DNA of 64,000 bases. Origin: Flaccisagitta enflata (lineage: Eukaryota > Chaetognatha > Sagittoidea > Aphragmophora). Position numbers and translations under genes: made by a program. Under the pieces are notes generated by a model. It worked only from the letters and a program-made list of their open reading frames with translations. It was not told the DNA's origin and did no database searches. Below are positions 41,045 to 54,010 of the stretch, piece by piece. Within the stretch, counting starts at the first letter, position 1. The number at the start of each line of letters is the position of its first letter. The stretch is from NCBI GenBank assembly GCA_965153355.1, contig OZ231126.1, positions 97,402,001-97,466,000 of the forward strand, given 5' to 3'.

Positions 41045-41292
41045 GAAGAAGAAGAAGAAGAAGAAGAAGAAGAAGAAGAAGAAGAAGAAGAAGAAGAAGA
41101 AGAAGAAGAAGAAGAAGAAGAAGAAGAAGAAGAAGAAGAAGAAGAAGAAGAAGAAGAAGAAGAAGAAGAAGAAGAAGAAGAAGAAAAAGAAAAAGAAAAA
41201 GAAAAAGAAAAAGAAAAAGAAAAAAAAGAAAAAGAAAAAGAAAAAGAAAAAGAAAAAGAAAAAGAAAAAGAAGAAGAAGAAGATAAAGAAGA
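40958..41292. repeat. (GAA)n with (GAAAAA)n core
   Basis: GAA triplets, a GAAAAA hexamer block at 41184-41270, then GAA again. Glu/Lys frames here are artefacts of the repeat. Confidence 0.97.
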
Positions 41293-41525
41293 AGGAAAGA
41301 TACATCATGAGGAAGATTGTTTGATGATGAGGAGAGTATCAAAACCTTTTCCCCTGATGAAGTTATGAAATTTTCGGGTATCAAATTTGCCGAAAAATTT
41401 TCCGATAGTATTTTTTCTATTATTTCGTAAAACGTAACAAGACGATCATGTTGTTGGAGGAAGATGGGAAGCCGGAGGAAAGAAGGGGATTGGGAAAAGC
41501 GGAGCGAGATGTGGAAGAGGGAACA

Positions 41526-41765
<240 letters not shown>

Positions 41766-43680
41766 CCAAAACTGAACATGAGAAGTTATTCTTTAGGTTC
41801 TAAGCGCGGATTCCTATGTTGATTACTGTTTACAAAAAAGTAATTGTTTTTATACATAAAAAGAAATACTTTTTAATTTTGTCATACATGTTAAAATACT
41901 TATTACTATACCACAATATTGGACAAAAAATTATCTTGATTTTTTTTATTTCAGCAGGAAAAGAGAAGGGAATCAATATTTGGCCAATCTTTTGCCATTG
42001 AATTAAAGAATTGGTTTTCAGTCCTAATGCCCTGAACCACACATTCGGGTAACAGGGTGGCTCAATCTAGGAAAGTTTTAGGAAAGTGAAAGCCCTCTCG
42101 CAATAGATTGTCAAGAAAGGCGAGTGAAACGACGAAACGATCAACGAGGAAGATAAAGGGTCACATGAAATAGACAATTGCTTCGTTCATCGTGGCCAGC
42201 GAGTTCATTAATGTTGCCGAGCGCGAGGTGGCTCTAGGTGCTAGAGGTCTAGCAGTTATCTACGCCGGCCTATGTGAGGGGCTCCTTTCGGTCCCGCCGC
42301 GTCGAGGACAACATTCCCTCATCATCTCTACCAGGATCGTGCCGCTTCGCACGACATTGGCGTCAAGCGCTCGACCATTCCTCGTATATGGGGATTGTGC
42401 TCAAGCATTAAGAAATTATAGCGACAGTTTCTTAATCATAGGAGAATTCTCAGAACACTCGTTGCTTAGGTGAAGCTTATATTGTCTTAGTCTTAGCCAG
42501 ATTCGATTTTTTTTCAAGATCCTTTTATCCTTGATTGAAAACTAGAAAAGTCTGTCACTCCTTAGGCTGAGAAGAGAAAAAAATACTCTACTGGAATCCT
42601 TATTGGATAACCTATTCAGACAAGTATTTTGACCAGCCAAAGCGGGAAAAGAAATTAATCAAAGGTAAATAAAAGAGTGGTTTTCATTATCACAGATGCG
42701 AGTGACCTCAATTCGCTGAATGAAAAGTAGCATTTTATTCACTGAAATTCATTATTGAGACTTTGGTATCGGAATCTTCTCTGTTTTTTGTTGTGCATAT
42801 TGACTTTGATATGAAGGAGAAATAACTCAAGATGACATTTAGAAGCGAGAACATTTCGCAATATGCATAGAGCGAATCAATGTCAGTTGAAACGAGCTGA
42901 ATGCGCATGGTAGGGAGGAAGGAGTTACGATTTGTGTTTGATTTATCGGGTACATTGTCCCCGACGAAGTGATTGCTAATCGCAATTTGCGAGATTTCAG
43001 AAGAATAAAATTGCTGCGGATGAGTCAAGATTTAGTCATATGTTGCAGTGTATAACTCTATAAGCAGGGCCACGAACCATCACACGAGCCAAACGATGAA
43101 GCAAAATCCTCAAATTCAAAATGATTTGTCATCGAGCAACGATCTTAAACACGAACATCTTTTTGACAGTCGTTGACTCGTGTAAACTGGATTACAATCT
43201 TTTTTGAGGTCTATCAGACGAGAGAAATTAATACTAAAATCGCTTTCAAATCGATTTCAACTCTGACCAATATTTTGGCCGCATCAAAAGCCCCTAATCT
43301 CATATCTTCTCAAGGGAGAGAGTTAATCCTGTCTGGTATGCGTATCTAAAGTTGTCGCGCACGTCAGGCATGCGCGTCACTGGCATGTCATTTGCATGTC
43401 ATTTGCCGATTGTTTTTATGATCGTCATACTGTTAATGCGCCCAAATATGCAAATTGACAGAAGACGTCTGAGCCGCGTTGCTGCAAAAGTGGGAGTCCT
43501 TGAGAAAGGATTTTTAAGGATGAAATCCGACGTGTCAACGCAGGCTAAAGATGTCATCTAGACATATCAAACGGGATAAATTAGGACATATCGAACCAAG
43601 TACATGACGTTGAAGACATGTCAAATGATGTCATTGAGACATGACATCGGGACAACAACTCATCGAGTTTGCAAGGTGGC
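41766..43680. other. Gene-free stretch
   Basis: 42190-42420 is more GC-rich than its neighbours and is open on the plus strand from a GTG (42192). I recognise no domain and see no ATG or splice support. The rest is featureless AT-rich DNA. Confidence 0.4.
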
Positions 43681-43682
43681 TA

Positions 43683-43853
<171 letters not shown>

Positions 43854-43860
43854 AGAAAGA

Positions 43861-43903
43861 ATAGTCGCAAAAGCGTTAGATGGTCAGCGGTACCCGTTGC
43901 CCC
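43861..43903 (+). repeat. Dispersed about 40-bp motif
   Basis: ATAGTCGCAAAAGCGTTAGA, then TGGTCAGCGGTACCCGTTGC. Same motif as 5097-5140 (inverted) and 57255-57283. Here it lies 35 bases left of a GGGCAGC-ended foldback. Confidence 0.6.
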
Positions 43904-43937
43904 TATGTGAGTATATGTGGGTGTGTGACGGTGAGAG

Positions 43938-44690
43938 GGGCAGCGGCCCCGAAGGGACCGATGACCTATGCTTAGTGAGTTTTGAAGCTCTAGGATTGAA
44001 TTTGAGCCTCAAGGCTGTGATTTGAGCCATGAAGCTGTGATTTGAGCCTTGAGGCTGCAATTTGAGCCTTGAGGCTGCAACTTGAGCCTCAAGGCTGGGA
44101 TTTGAGGCTTGAGGCTGGGATTTGAGGCTTGAGGCTCGGATTTGAGGCCTTAGGCTGGGAGATGAGCCTCAAGGCTGGGATTTGAGTCTCTAGGCTATGA
44201 TTTGAGCCATGAGACTGTTATTTGAGCCATGAGACTTTTATTTGAGCCTTGAGGCTGTGATTTGAGGCTTGAGGCTGGGATAAAAGCTTTTGGCTGGGAT
44301 TTGAGCCATAAGGCTGTGATTTGAGCCTTAAGGCTGGGATTTGAGACATGAGGCTGGGATTTGAGGCTTTAGGCTGGGATTTGAGCCTTGAGGCTGGGAT
44401 GTGAGCCTTGAGGCTAGGATATGGGCCTCTAAACTGGGATTTGAGCCTCAAGGTTGGGATTTGAGCCTCAAGGTTTGGATTTGAGCCTTAAGGTTGGGAT
44501 TCGAGCCTCGAGGCTAGGATTTGAGCCTTGAGGCTAGAATTTGGGCCTCAAGTCTAGGATTTGGGCCTCAAGGCTAGGATTAGGGTTCCAAGGCCAGGAT
44601 ATGAGCTTCGAAGGGGGTGGACGGAGAAGAAGGAAAAATTTCCCCTATGTGTGAAAGCATAGGTCATCGGCCCCTTCGGGGCCGCTGCCC
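43938..44690 (+). mobile_element. GGGCAGC-ended foldback element, complete
   Basis: The left end GGGCAGCGGCCCCGAAGGGA, then CCGATGACCTATGCTT, is inverted at the right end (AAGCATAGGTCATCGGCCCC, then TTCGGGGCCGCTGCCC). The terminal CGGCCCC...GGGGCCG can itself form a hairpin. The interior is about 29 copies of a 20-21 bp unit (GAGGCTGGGATTTGAGCCTT), all in one orientation, unlike the 3839 copy. Confidence 0.85.
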
Positions 44691-44715
44691 AAAAACGGGC
44701 AGTAAGACAGACAGA

Positions 44716-44942
<227 letters not shown>

Positions 44943-45155
44943 ATTGTCAAAGGTGGAACATCCAGGAGACCGATTCTCGCACCCTCGATACACTAACGAT
45001 TAAATCCCTTTTCTCTCGAGATGGACAGAAAAAGGGGGACACAATTTTTTAATCCTTTGGCCAGACGGACACACAATTTTTTGAACCGCGGGATCCAAAA
45101 GGGAAAATGTCAATGTAGTCTGAGAGCCATCAGTCTACACGAATGGGAGAGGAAG

Positions 45156-45256
<101 letters not shown>

Positions 45257-45711
45257 GGTAAAAGAAAGAGAGAAAGAAAGGAAGAATGAGTCTGATTATG
45301 AGAAGTTCAAGAGGGGAAGATAAAACTTAGTTTGAGGTATCAGACTGGAGAGGAGTAATCCTCTTTTGATGCCTTTTAGTTTTATTATTCAGTTTTGTTT
45401 TCCCAGTCTTCTTCTCAATTCTATCTCCGTGATTTTAGAATAGAGACTTTTGTTTTAGTTCTTCCACGTTGTCGGGAATTGTTCACTTTTAAAACCATCC
45501 TGACATAGTCGCGCATACTCACACTGCACTATACGCATACGTTTGCATACAGACACAAATATCGACCAACGAACGATTTCGCTCTTGAACACACAGATGC
45601 ACAAGCACACACGCACGCGCACGCGCACGCGCAGTGTCCAAATCATACACACAAACAACTACATACAGTCTAAGACAGAACGGTCAGCCCAAATAGTCCA
45701 ATCTCTTAAAG

Positions 45712-48262
45712 GAAGAAAAAAAAAGGACTCGGCGAATTTGGAGCAAAATGTGAAAATTTACATGCGGAGTTAGTTTTTTGTGCTGAACGAGATTAGAGAG
45801 GGTGCTTGTCTGATTTTTGAGTGCACCCCCTCTAAAAACTTATTTTTTCGCCCAAAGAACACTGACGCCAAAATAATTAACCGCTGGCTATAAAATTTTA
45901 GGTGAAGAAAAATATGCCTTTTATCTACTTGCATGCAAAATTTCAGCGAAATCGGTCAAGTAGAAGCGGAGCTATGGCTGTTTGAAGTTTAGGCCTATTT
46001 TCAAAAAAAGGGTTTTATTTCAATTTTGGGGTAAAATTTTGTTTTTTTTAGCTAAGAGTCTGAAATTCCTTTTGAATATTAATTTTACCCTAATTTACCC
46101 AAAAGACAAAAAAAAATTTTTTTCATTTTTTGGAAAAAAAACAACAAAAAATTGAATTCTAAAAATTAAGGCTTCATTTTCAAAAAGAGCCAATTCAAGG
46201 AAAATATCAAAATCATTGGCGCCCACTTAGGAAATCAATTGTCATCAAGGGTACCAACCTATATCCAGACTTTCAGAGGGGAACGTTAACCCAAAATGAC
46301 AAAATTTGATTTCAAAGTCTAAAATAAAAGGGCCGGATACACGGCAATCCAGTCGCAGACGGTTGGGCAGGAGCAGTAATGCAAAAACTGCTCAGAATTC
46401 AAAAATGTGACGGACCAACGGACCAACCTACCGACATACCAACCCACCGACCAACACGGCAAGGTGTAGAGTTGCGTGTCTGCGACTAAAAATACCAATA
46501 TTTTGTATCTTTTTACCAACTTTGATTTATGAAAAAATTCAATATTTGATTAGTAAGCTGAAATTTGGCACAATAATGCCCCTAACACACATTGTAAAGT
46601 TGCTTTTAGTTTTCTTAGACTTTGGATAGAATTTGAATGGAGGCGAGTATTAACACAATTTTTTTTTTAAATGGAAGGTAATAGCATAAAGAGGTTAGTT
46701 TGTGCTTTTCAAGTTATTTGTTCGAGGGATAGTATCAGAAAATAACGATTAAAAAACTTTTAAAAACATTGATTTGCCTGCTCATCGCCAAGGCCTTCTG
46801 TTCATCTGTTTTTCTTCTTTCCTGCCTTCTCATTGGCAAGAAAATATGAAAATATGAAAATGCTTATCTGATTGGTTGAAGCGAACTGCTTAGAAAGGAA
46901 GAATGGCAAATTCAACCAATCAGAAAACAGAACAGTTTTCAAAGCACCAATGACAAAGCAGAAAGAAAAGAGAGAGCAGCACTACAAAATTGATAGCTTA
47001 ACTTTTACATACTACTACAGTTTTGCGGAAACAAAACCTGCTTTGATTTATACACGAGCTGAAAGGCCATGGTCAGAACCTTATTTTGAAAGAGTTTCAG
47101 CTTTGCCAAACAAAGCGTTTTCTCTGTAGAAACTACTCTTTAAAAAGTGGAGATTCGAATTTCCTGCAAAAAAGAGAGAGATGTATTTCAAATAGGCTAA
47201 AAATGTACTAAATGATTACTTTTTTGAACTCTGATTGCAGCAACGTGATCATCAGTGTTCTGGCTTTCTAAAATGGTAAAGAACGCCATGTTTTGCTTAA
47301 ACAATCGGCGTTTTGAGCAGGTTCAACTGCCAACCTTCATATTTTACATATTTGGCTTCTTATTTTTTTTTATGTACTAATGTGCGAAGAATAAGGTAAA
47401 AAAAAAGTGCTGTCTGATGCGGTCAAGGGTCTAGTTTTCTTAAAAAAAAAACTGTGTTCCTCTACGTGAACTTTTTTTTTTCACCCACTCAAAGTGCAAG
47501 TCCACTGATCTTTACATTGTGTAACATATTGGGACTTGCATGCAAAATTTTGAGCAGATTGAATGAAGCGTTTGGCCGTGGCGTTACCAAATACATCAGG
47601 AGGTCCAAAAATGCAAAATTTTGAGACCTTTTTTTTCAACTTTAAAACGATTTTTTGTCATTTTGGGTTCTCTCAACGTCTGGATATAAGTTGGTACCCT
47701 TGATGACAATTGAATCCCCAAGTGGGCGCCAATAATTTTGATATTTTCCTTGAATTGGCCCTTTTTAAAAATAAAGCCTAAATTTTGGAGTTCAGTTTTT
47801 GGGTTTTTCCGCCAAAAAATGAAAAAAATGTTAGCTTTTTTTCAATTTCTTTTTATTTTTGGGTAAATTAGGGTAAAATTAATATTCAAAATGAATTTCA
47901 GACTCTTAGCTCAAAAAAACAAAATTTTACCCCAAAATTGAAATATAGTTTGTTTTTTTTTGAATAAGCCTAGACTTTAAACAGCCATAGCGCTGCTTAT
48001 ATTTGACCGATTTTGCTAAAGTTTTGCATGCAAGTAAATAAAAGGCATATTTTTCTTCACCTAAAATTCTATAGTCATTGATTGATTTTATTGGCGTCAG
48101 CACAACTTTGAAGTGTTTTCTTTTTGCCAAAAAACATGTTTTTAGAGGGGGTGCACTCAAAAATCAGACAAGCATCCCCTCTAATCTTGTTCGGCACAAA
48201 AAACTGACCTGTATGCGAATTTTCACACTTTGCTCCAAATTCACTGAGTCCTTTTTCCTAAA
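45712..48262. mobile_element. 2.5-kb foldback element with a nested HINE-like insertion
   Basis: The left arm (about 45712-46318) starts GGAAGAAAAAAAAAGGACTC and includes AGAGGGTGCTTGTCTGATTT and GGTACCAACCTATATCCAGA. The right arm (about 47645-48262) holds the inverses (TCTGGATATAAGTTGGTACC; AAATCAGACAAGCATCCCCT) and ends GAGTCCTTTTTCC. The arms are about 85-90% alike by eye. The spacer holds a HINE-like copy and unique sequence. No transposase frame. Confidence 0.75.
46326..46491 (+). mobile_element. HINE-like element inside the foldback
   Basis: 5' end AAAGGGCCGGATACACGGCA. 5' arm GTCGCAGAC at 46352-46360. GGTTGGGCAGGAGCAGTAAT, (GACC/AACC)n, AAGGTGTAGA. 3' hairpin GTTGCGTGTCTGCGAC at 46471-46486, then CTAAAAA. 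The arm GTCTGCGAC exactly complements the unusual 5' arm, while the local hairpin needs two G-T pairs. Confidence 0.85.
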
Positions 48263-48944
48263 TCCTGGACTAAAAGGCGAAGGCGAAGAGAACATGAACA
48301 TCGGATTTGGGAGGAGCAAGAAAAAGTCATGTCAGGCAAAGCAGGAAAAAGGAGGAAAAAAGGGAAAGAAGGAGGAGCACTTAAAAAGGAAAAAGAAGGA
48401 GGAGCACCCGAAAAGAACTGTTGAAGGCACCAGATAGGGCTTATGAGCGGAGGAGGGTGGGAAAGGGGAAGAGGGGATTATCTCAGAAGACACGCGATCT
48501 GAGTCTTCTACTTCCTATCCATATGGGTCGCTACCATGTGTTTAACACATAAGACAACTCAAACCTCTAGTTCTAGCCTATTGTTTTGATATTTTGACCA
48601 TGATAATTTTTAGGGCTTAGTGGCTTTTTCTTCGTAAATCTTCATAGACATCACCCAACATCACCAAACATTTTAACCCCTCCAAACCTTGTGCTCTTGT
48701 GACATAAGATACAGCATTAAAATCTGGAAAATCATCTGGCATGAGATGGATAATGATAATGTTAATTCTAATGATATTGATACGTCATTATTTTCTATTA
48801 TGACCTTCTCAATGGTAATCGATTAGTTTTGGATGACCAACAGTCCATCACGGTCAGACTGGGGTGCTTTGCATAGCAAATGTTTGGAATTTCATCTCGT
48901 CCCGCTTACCCAATATGGAGTGATTAATTTAAAGGCCCTGACCG
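48263..48944. other. Gene-free stretch
   Basis: A purine-rich GGAGGAGCA/AAAGGAAAAAG patch at 48280-48420, then unique AT-rich sequence. No gene supported. Confidence 0.4.
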
Positions 48945-49167
48945 TTTTTAGTTGCGGACACGCAACTCTATAAGAGGCTTTGTCCGTCCGTCCGTCCGTC
49001 CGTCCGTCCGTCCGTCCGTCCGTCCGTCCGTCCGTCCGTCCGTCCGTCCGTCCGTCCGTCCGTCCGTCCGTCGGTCCGTTGGTGAGCAAGAGTCGAAAAG
49101 TGTGAAAACGCGCATTTCCGCTCCTGCCCACCCGTCCGCAACTGGTGGCCGTGTATCCGGCCTTGTT
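48945..49167 (-). mobile_element. HINE-like element, long (GTCC)n
   Basis: TTTTTAG. Hairpin GTTGCGGACACGCAAC from 48951. CTCTATAAGAGGCTTTGTCC, about 24 GTCC units. AAAACGCGCATTTCCGCTCC. Arm GTCCGCAAC at 49134-49142. TGGCCGTGTATCCGGCCTTG. Confidence 0.9.
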
Positions 49168-49835
49168 CTTTTTCTAAAAATAGTTTATCTTCCGTTTTTT
49201 TTTAGCAGCCCTCTTTTATGTCTTAATTTGCATATTGCTGTGGGAGATACTGTCAGGCTTCATTTGGTTTAAAATACAAGAAATATCTTCCTGAATAGCA
49301 TAGACCACACAACTGTATAACTGACAACAGCTACAACATTTTGGCCCTTGCTTAGCAGATTATTTTCAATTAATAAGGGACTTTCAAAGGCAATTCTTAG
49401 TCTCTTTACCAATGAAAGCGCATGGGGAAATTAGCTTCCCCATTGGACTCTTTAGGGAACTTTAAGGGCTTAAAAAAACTGAAGACGAATGAATTTTGAA
49501 GATAGGAAAACAGTCATCTTCATGATTTTTTCACTCCGTAATAGCTAAGCGGGACAAAGGGGTTAACTGCAAACACGTTATTTATAGCAGCCAACGGTCA
49601 GACTTTTGTGAACAGTGATTGACCATGAGAAACTCTTCAGATGAAATGATCTGGTTGAAATATTTAAGGAGATTAAGGATTCAGAAGTCAATCCGATTAA
49701 TCGCGAGATTAATTTTAATTACCATCGCCCAAATTTAATCATGTTGACCGTGGCTATTGATAGATTTGGATAAGTGGTCAAGTGAGTTGCTATGCGTAAA
49801 ATGGGCCACACCAAAAATTATGTGTTAAGATCTCA

Positions 49836-50090
49836 ATGTTAAGACTCCTTTTCACAAATTGTGTGCCCATTCTCACATACGCCTGTGAAGTCAAAGCTCT
49901 CAATGGAAGGGAAATGATGAGTTATGATGTAGCACTTAATGACTGTATTCGCAAGATCTTTTCTTATCACAGATGGGAGAGCATCAGATCACTGAGAAAA
50001 GAATTTGGTTATGACTCAGTATCTGAGTTATTTACGAAACGCACTGCCTCTTTTTACCGTGCGATCAAACTAACAGGAAATCCTGTTTAA
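49836..50090 (+). mobile_element. LINE reverse-transcriptase C-terminal remnant
   Basis: The frame contains NCVPILTYACEVKALNGREM, followed by LNDCIRKIFSYHRWESIRSL. This is the pattern found just after the reverse transcriptase core in several LINE clades (iPvLtYg.e.w...). The catalytic core is missing. The frame ends in TAA formed at the exact junction with the next HINE-like element. Truncated and non-functional. The clade is not resolved. Confidence 0.5.
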
Positions 50091-50295
50091 CAAGTGACGC
50101 GGGGTCACAATATCGTTGCGGACGAGTGGGCAGGGGCATCCAACCCCATCCACACCCCGACCCACCCCCAACACTCAAACATACACAAAAAGTATCTAAA
50201 ACGCTCGTTTCCCCACTTTTCAACTCGATGACCGCTTCCAACCAACCAACGGACGGACAAAGCCTCTTATAGAGTTGCGTGTCCGCAACTAAAAA
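50089..50295 (+). mobile_element. HINE-like element with alternative 5' hairpin
   Basis: 5' end AACAA, then hairpin GTGACGCGGGGTCAC at 50095-50109 in place of GGCCGGATACACGGCC. 5' arm GTTGCGGAC at 50116-50124. GAGTGGGCAGGGGCATCCAA, a Pro-type CCCCA tract, AAACGCTCGTTTCC, short (GACG). 3' hairpin GTTGCGTGTCCGCAAC at 50274-50289, then CTAAAAA. Confidence 0.88.
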
Positions 50296-50580
50296 CATCT
50301 TAGCTCAATCGAACTCAATTTGTAGTTTAGTCGGTTTGAAATGCTGTATGTACTGTTGCAAATTTCTTGCTAACGAATAAACTGTTTCATTAAGTATTTT
50401 ACTAGGTAAACGTCAACCTACGCGAGGGTTCGGCAGTTTATTGCTCTTGAACGTGACTTGGGGCTGCCCCAATCTTTCAGCGAAGATGAACCCCTCAAAA
50501 GAAAGATCAACTCCACAAAAGAAAGTCACTCGCGATGAAGAAATCCGATAAAAGCTTCAACTTGGAGGTTTCTCAGTCTA

Positions 50581-50732
<152 letters not shown>

Positions 50733-50769
50733 GACAGACAGACAGACAGAGCTGATTTACATTTTGCTG

Positions 50770-51215
50770 TCTTCCTAATAATTCTTAGCTATTTGAGTCT
50801 TTGAATTGATTATATTCTTTCTCGTCATCGATTAATCGTATTTTCAGGGGCAATAGAACAGAAAATGAGTATAACGGTCTCAACCATTTCATGGACCTAA
50901 TTAGCGCAAGTCATTAGTAAAATCTTTTTTCTATGATGTGTGACGTCATGAAATTATCAGATTTGCCAACTTACTCTTGATGGTATTCTGTGTCGAATTC
51001 ATAGATCTGATCAAATTTTGAAAGGTTCTAGGCGAGTTGTCTCTTGCCGCAAACCCAGATAACCCTATATACTAAGATAACCCTATATACTGAGATATAC
51101 ATGAGTCTAGATGAAATAGTTTATTCCAAATAAAAGTGAGCTTTCTCTTCTTTTCAAGGCTGTTTCAAATGCACAAATTTTTTGTTTATTCTAAAAAGCT
51201 TCATTAAGTTGTGAT
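50770..51215. other. Gene-free stretch
   Basis: A doubled ACCCTATATACT(A/G)AGAT at 51061-51096. Nothing else recognised. Confidence 0.4.
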
Positions 51216-51499
51216 ATTTTTAGTTGCGGACACGCAACTCTAAAGAGGCTCTGTCCGTCCGCCCGTCCGTCCGTCCGCCCGTCCGTCCGTCCGCCCGTCC
51301 GTCCGTCCGCCCATCCGTCCGTCCGTCCGTCCGTCCGTCCTATCGTCCATTGGTCCATGACGCACGAGTCAAAAAGCGGAAAAATTATTGGTTAGATGTT
51401 TTTTTATTTGTGTTGGTAGGGCGGGCATAGGGTGTGGATTGGGATTGGATGCTCCTGCCCACCCGTCCGCAACGATATTGTGACCCCGCGTCACTTGTT
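51216..51499 (-). mobile_element. HINE-like element with alternative 5' hairpin
   Basis: TTTTTAG. Hairpin GTTGCGGACACGCAAC from 51223. CTCTAAAGAGGCTCTGTCC, long (GTCC/GCCC)n. AGTCAAAAAGCGGAAAAAT. TGCTCCTGCCCACCC. Arm GTCCGCAAC at 51465-51473. GATATT. Then hairpin GTGACCCCGCGTCAC at 51480-51494 and TTGTT. The terminal module matches the 50089 copy. Confidence 0.88.
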
Positions 51500-51529
51500 T
51501 TGTCCATAGATATTGCAGCCGTTTGTTTT

Positions 51530-51612
51530 TGGTTGCGGGAAAGCAGCCATACTTTGCTGTATCGGTTGGTTCCTCTGTCAATTCGTTGGCCCGTAGTTTA
51601 GTCGGTCCACAA
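51530..51612 (-). mobile_element. HINE-like remnant, diverged
   Basis: TTTTTGGTTGCGGGAAAGCAGCC, then GTATCGGTTGGTTCC, resembles a 3' hairpin (GGTTGC...GCAGCC) and core. No 5' end found. Confidence 0.4.
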
Positions 51613-51733
51613 CATATTTGATCGCGCTACTGAGAATGTCCAAACCCCTACGAGTGGGGGCCTTTAATCATGTTTGCCTATAAAGCCGTGTATCGCTGCC
51701 GTTGTCGTTCTGTCCGTCGTCATTGTCTGTCAA

Positions 51734-51737
<4 letters not shown>

Positions 51738-51826
<89 letters not shown>
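51738..51826. repeat. (CT)n microsatellite
   Basis: About 44 CT units. Confidence 0.97.
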
Positions 51827-51829
<3 letters not shown>

Positions 51830-52031
51830 ATTTTGCGCTCAGAATTCGATAATCTTTGGTGGATTGGTCTCAATTTGGAATCAGACATGGTTCATCGGTT
51901 CGGTACAAAATTCTACTAAGCATCTTACACGATTTCAAGGCTGAAAGACCAGTCTGTACTTTACTATTGGTCTGCTTGCCTTCTTTACTTCGTTGTCTGT
52001 CAGTTGTTTCACTGCTTGTCTATCAATCTGC

Positions 52032-52176
<145 letters not shown>

Positions 52177-52399
52177 CTCTACACGCAACAGGTTTGTTAC
52201 CCAAGCCTTGAGGGGCGTGGACTCGGTCCTCTTTGTAAGGATTATGACGTCATCCTAAGCGTGTGACGAGGACAACCCTGTCAGCATCAGTCCACGACAA
52301 TTCTGTGCCCAAGGAAGAGAAAGAACAAGTCCGTCCGGACAATTTTGATGCGTCACCAGGGAATAATTAAAAAGACACGTAACCGATAATGGATGTAAA

Positions 52400-52465
52400 A
52401 TAGGACGAACCGAACGACCGACGGACATACAAACGGACAGACCCTCTTATAGAGATGTTACCAAT
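52400..52465 (+). mobile_element. HINE-like 3' remnant
   Basis: GACGAACCGAACGACCGACG, then GACAGACCCTCTTATAGAGATG, matches the core and pre-hairpin segment. The hairpin is lost. Confidence 0.45.
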
Positions 52466-52504
52466 AAAGGCGGCTAATCGCCGTAGGATTAAAATCGTAA
52501 ATGT

Positions 52505-52510
<6 letters not shown>

Positions 52511-52594
<84 letters not shown>

Positions 52595-52704
52595 GCAGAG
52601 AGTCAGAGACAGAGAGAGGGAGAGACAGAGAGACAGAGAGACAGAGAGGGAGAGACAGAGAGACTGAGAGGCAAAGAGGCAGAGAGGCAGAGAGACAGAG
52701 AGAC

Positions 52705-52790
<86 letters not shown>
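52511..52790. repeat. (GA)n with (GACAGA)n core
   Basis: GA runs at both ends flank a GAGACAGAGAGACAGAG-type block. Confidence 0.97.
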
Positions 52791-52791
<1 letters not shown>

Positions 52792-53176
52792 CCACTTGTT
52801 TATCATCAAAAACCATGAGCAAGCAGAGTGAGATGCGAGTAACCTGAAAGCTAGCGTCAATGTGTGTAACAAGCTTACTTTTCTTTTTTGTCACATATGG
52901 CTCCAAAGTAGGATCAATGAAAAATATTGATCTTCAGCAAAAATGCAAAAAATAGAATAAATAAAGATTAAAAAAAAACACAGCTCCAAAACTATCGATC
53001 ACACACAATTCTTTCTGGCGTCATCTGAAAGAGAAGAATTAGTTCTTTTTAAGCTGTTTATTTCATACGTTGTCCAATTTGGCCCAAAAAAACATCAACT
53101 TTCCCAAACACTTCATGAGAAGAAGGGAAATCCAAAAAGTTCTGCAGGTTTCAAAAAGCCGAGGGTATTCTTCGAC

Positions 53177-53318
53177 TTTTTTAGTTGCAGACACGCAACT
53201 CTATAAGAGGCTTTGTCCGTCGGTCGGTCGGTCGGTCGGTCGGTTGAAAAGTAGGAAAACGCGCATTTCCGCCCCTGCCCACCCGTCCGCAACTGGTGGC
53301 CGTGTATCCGGCCTTGTT
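53177..53318 (-). mobile_element. HINE-like element, compact
   Basis: TTTTTTAG. GTTGCAGACACGCAAC from 53184. CTCTATAAGAGGCTTTGTCC, six GTCG units. AAAACGCGCATTTCCGCCCC. Arm GTCCGCAAC at 53285-53293. TGGCCGTGTATCCGGCCTTG. One substitution (GCAGAC) breaks a single arm pair. Confidence 0.88.
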
Positions 53319-53622
53319 CTAAATGATAACGCCATTGGACAAGAGAAGCAGGTGAAGGAAAAATATAGCAACAAAAAGAAATTGAACGAGAACAAGAATA
53401 AAACAAGAATAAAACAAGAATAAAACAAGAATGAAACAAGAATAAAACCAAAATAAAAGAAGAGGATATAAAAGATATTGAATAGATGAGGACTAAGGAG
53501 GCAGAGAACCAGAGGAAAAGGCCTGAGGTATCGTTCTCAGATCGACGATTAATCAAGAAGCAGTTTTTAATCAAGCACTTTAGGTGTAGGGTTCATAAAT
53601 TGGAAAACATGAGCATGATAGG

Positions 53623-53817
53623 CTTTTAGTCGCGTGCACGCGACTAAATAACCCGCTAATTCCATTGATCGAATGGTCGGAAGGTGCCACTTTGCCTTTT
53701 CGGCGTTTATCGCGGTTTTTGCAATACTGCTCCTGCCCAAATACTTGGGTAGCCTTTTTTAATCACCACCCCCGCCCACCCGCACGCGACTTGGGTAGTT
53801 GTGTACCCGCCCTTGTT
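53623..53817 (-). mobile_element. HINE-like element with eroded microsatellite
   Basis: TTTTAG. Perfect palindrome GTCGCGTGCACGCGAC at 53629-53644. TAAATAACCCGCTAATTCC replaces most of the GTCC tract. CTCCTGCCCAAATAC. Arm GCACGCGAC at 53782-53790. GTAGTTGTGTACCCGCCCTT. Confidence 0.82.
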
Positions 53818-53906
53818 ACTTAAAAGACCATCACCTCGCCTTAGCACCTAATTCCTGGCATTCCTAAGTCAGCTGCCATGCCTACCTTTGACAAACGTCA
53901 TCTTCA

Positions 53907-53918
53907 GAGAGAGAGGGA

Positions 53919-54001
<83 letters not shown>

Positions 54002-54010
54002 AGAGAGAGA
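53907..54010. repeat. (GA)n microsatellite
   Basis: About 50 GA units with GGGA and CTGA interruptions. Confidence 0.97.

Noticed and set aside
42192-42473. 93-residue frame in a GC-richer island
   Set aside because: Starts at GTG, no recognised domain; may be a decayed transposon but cannot be supported.
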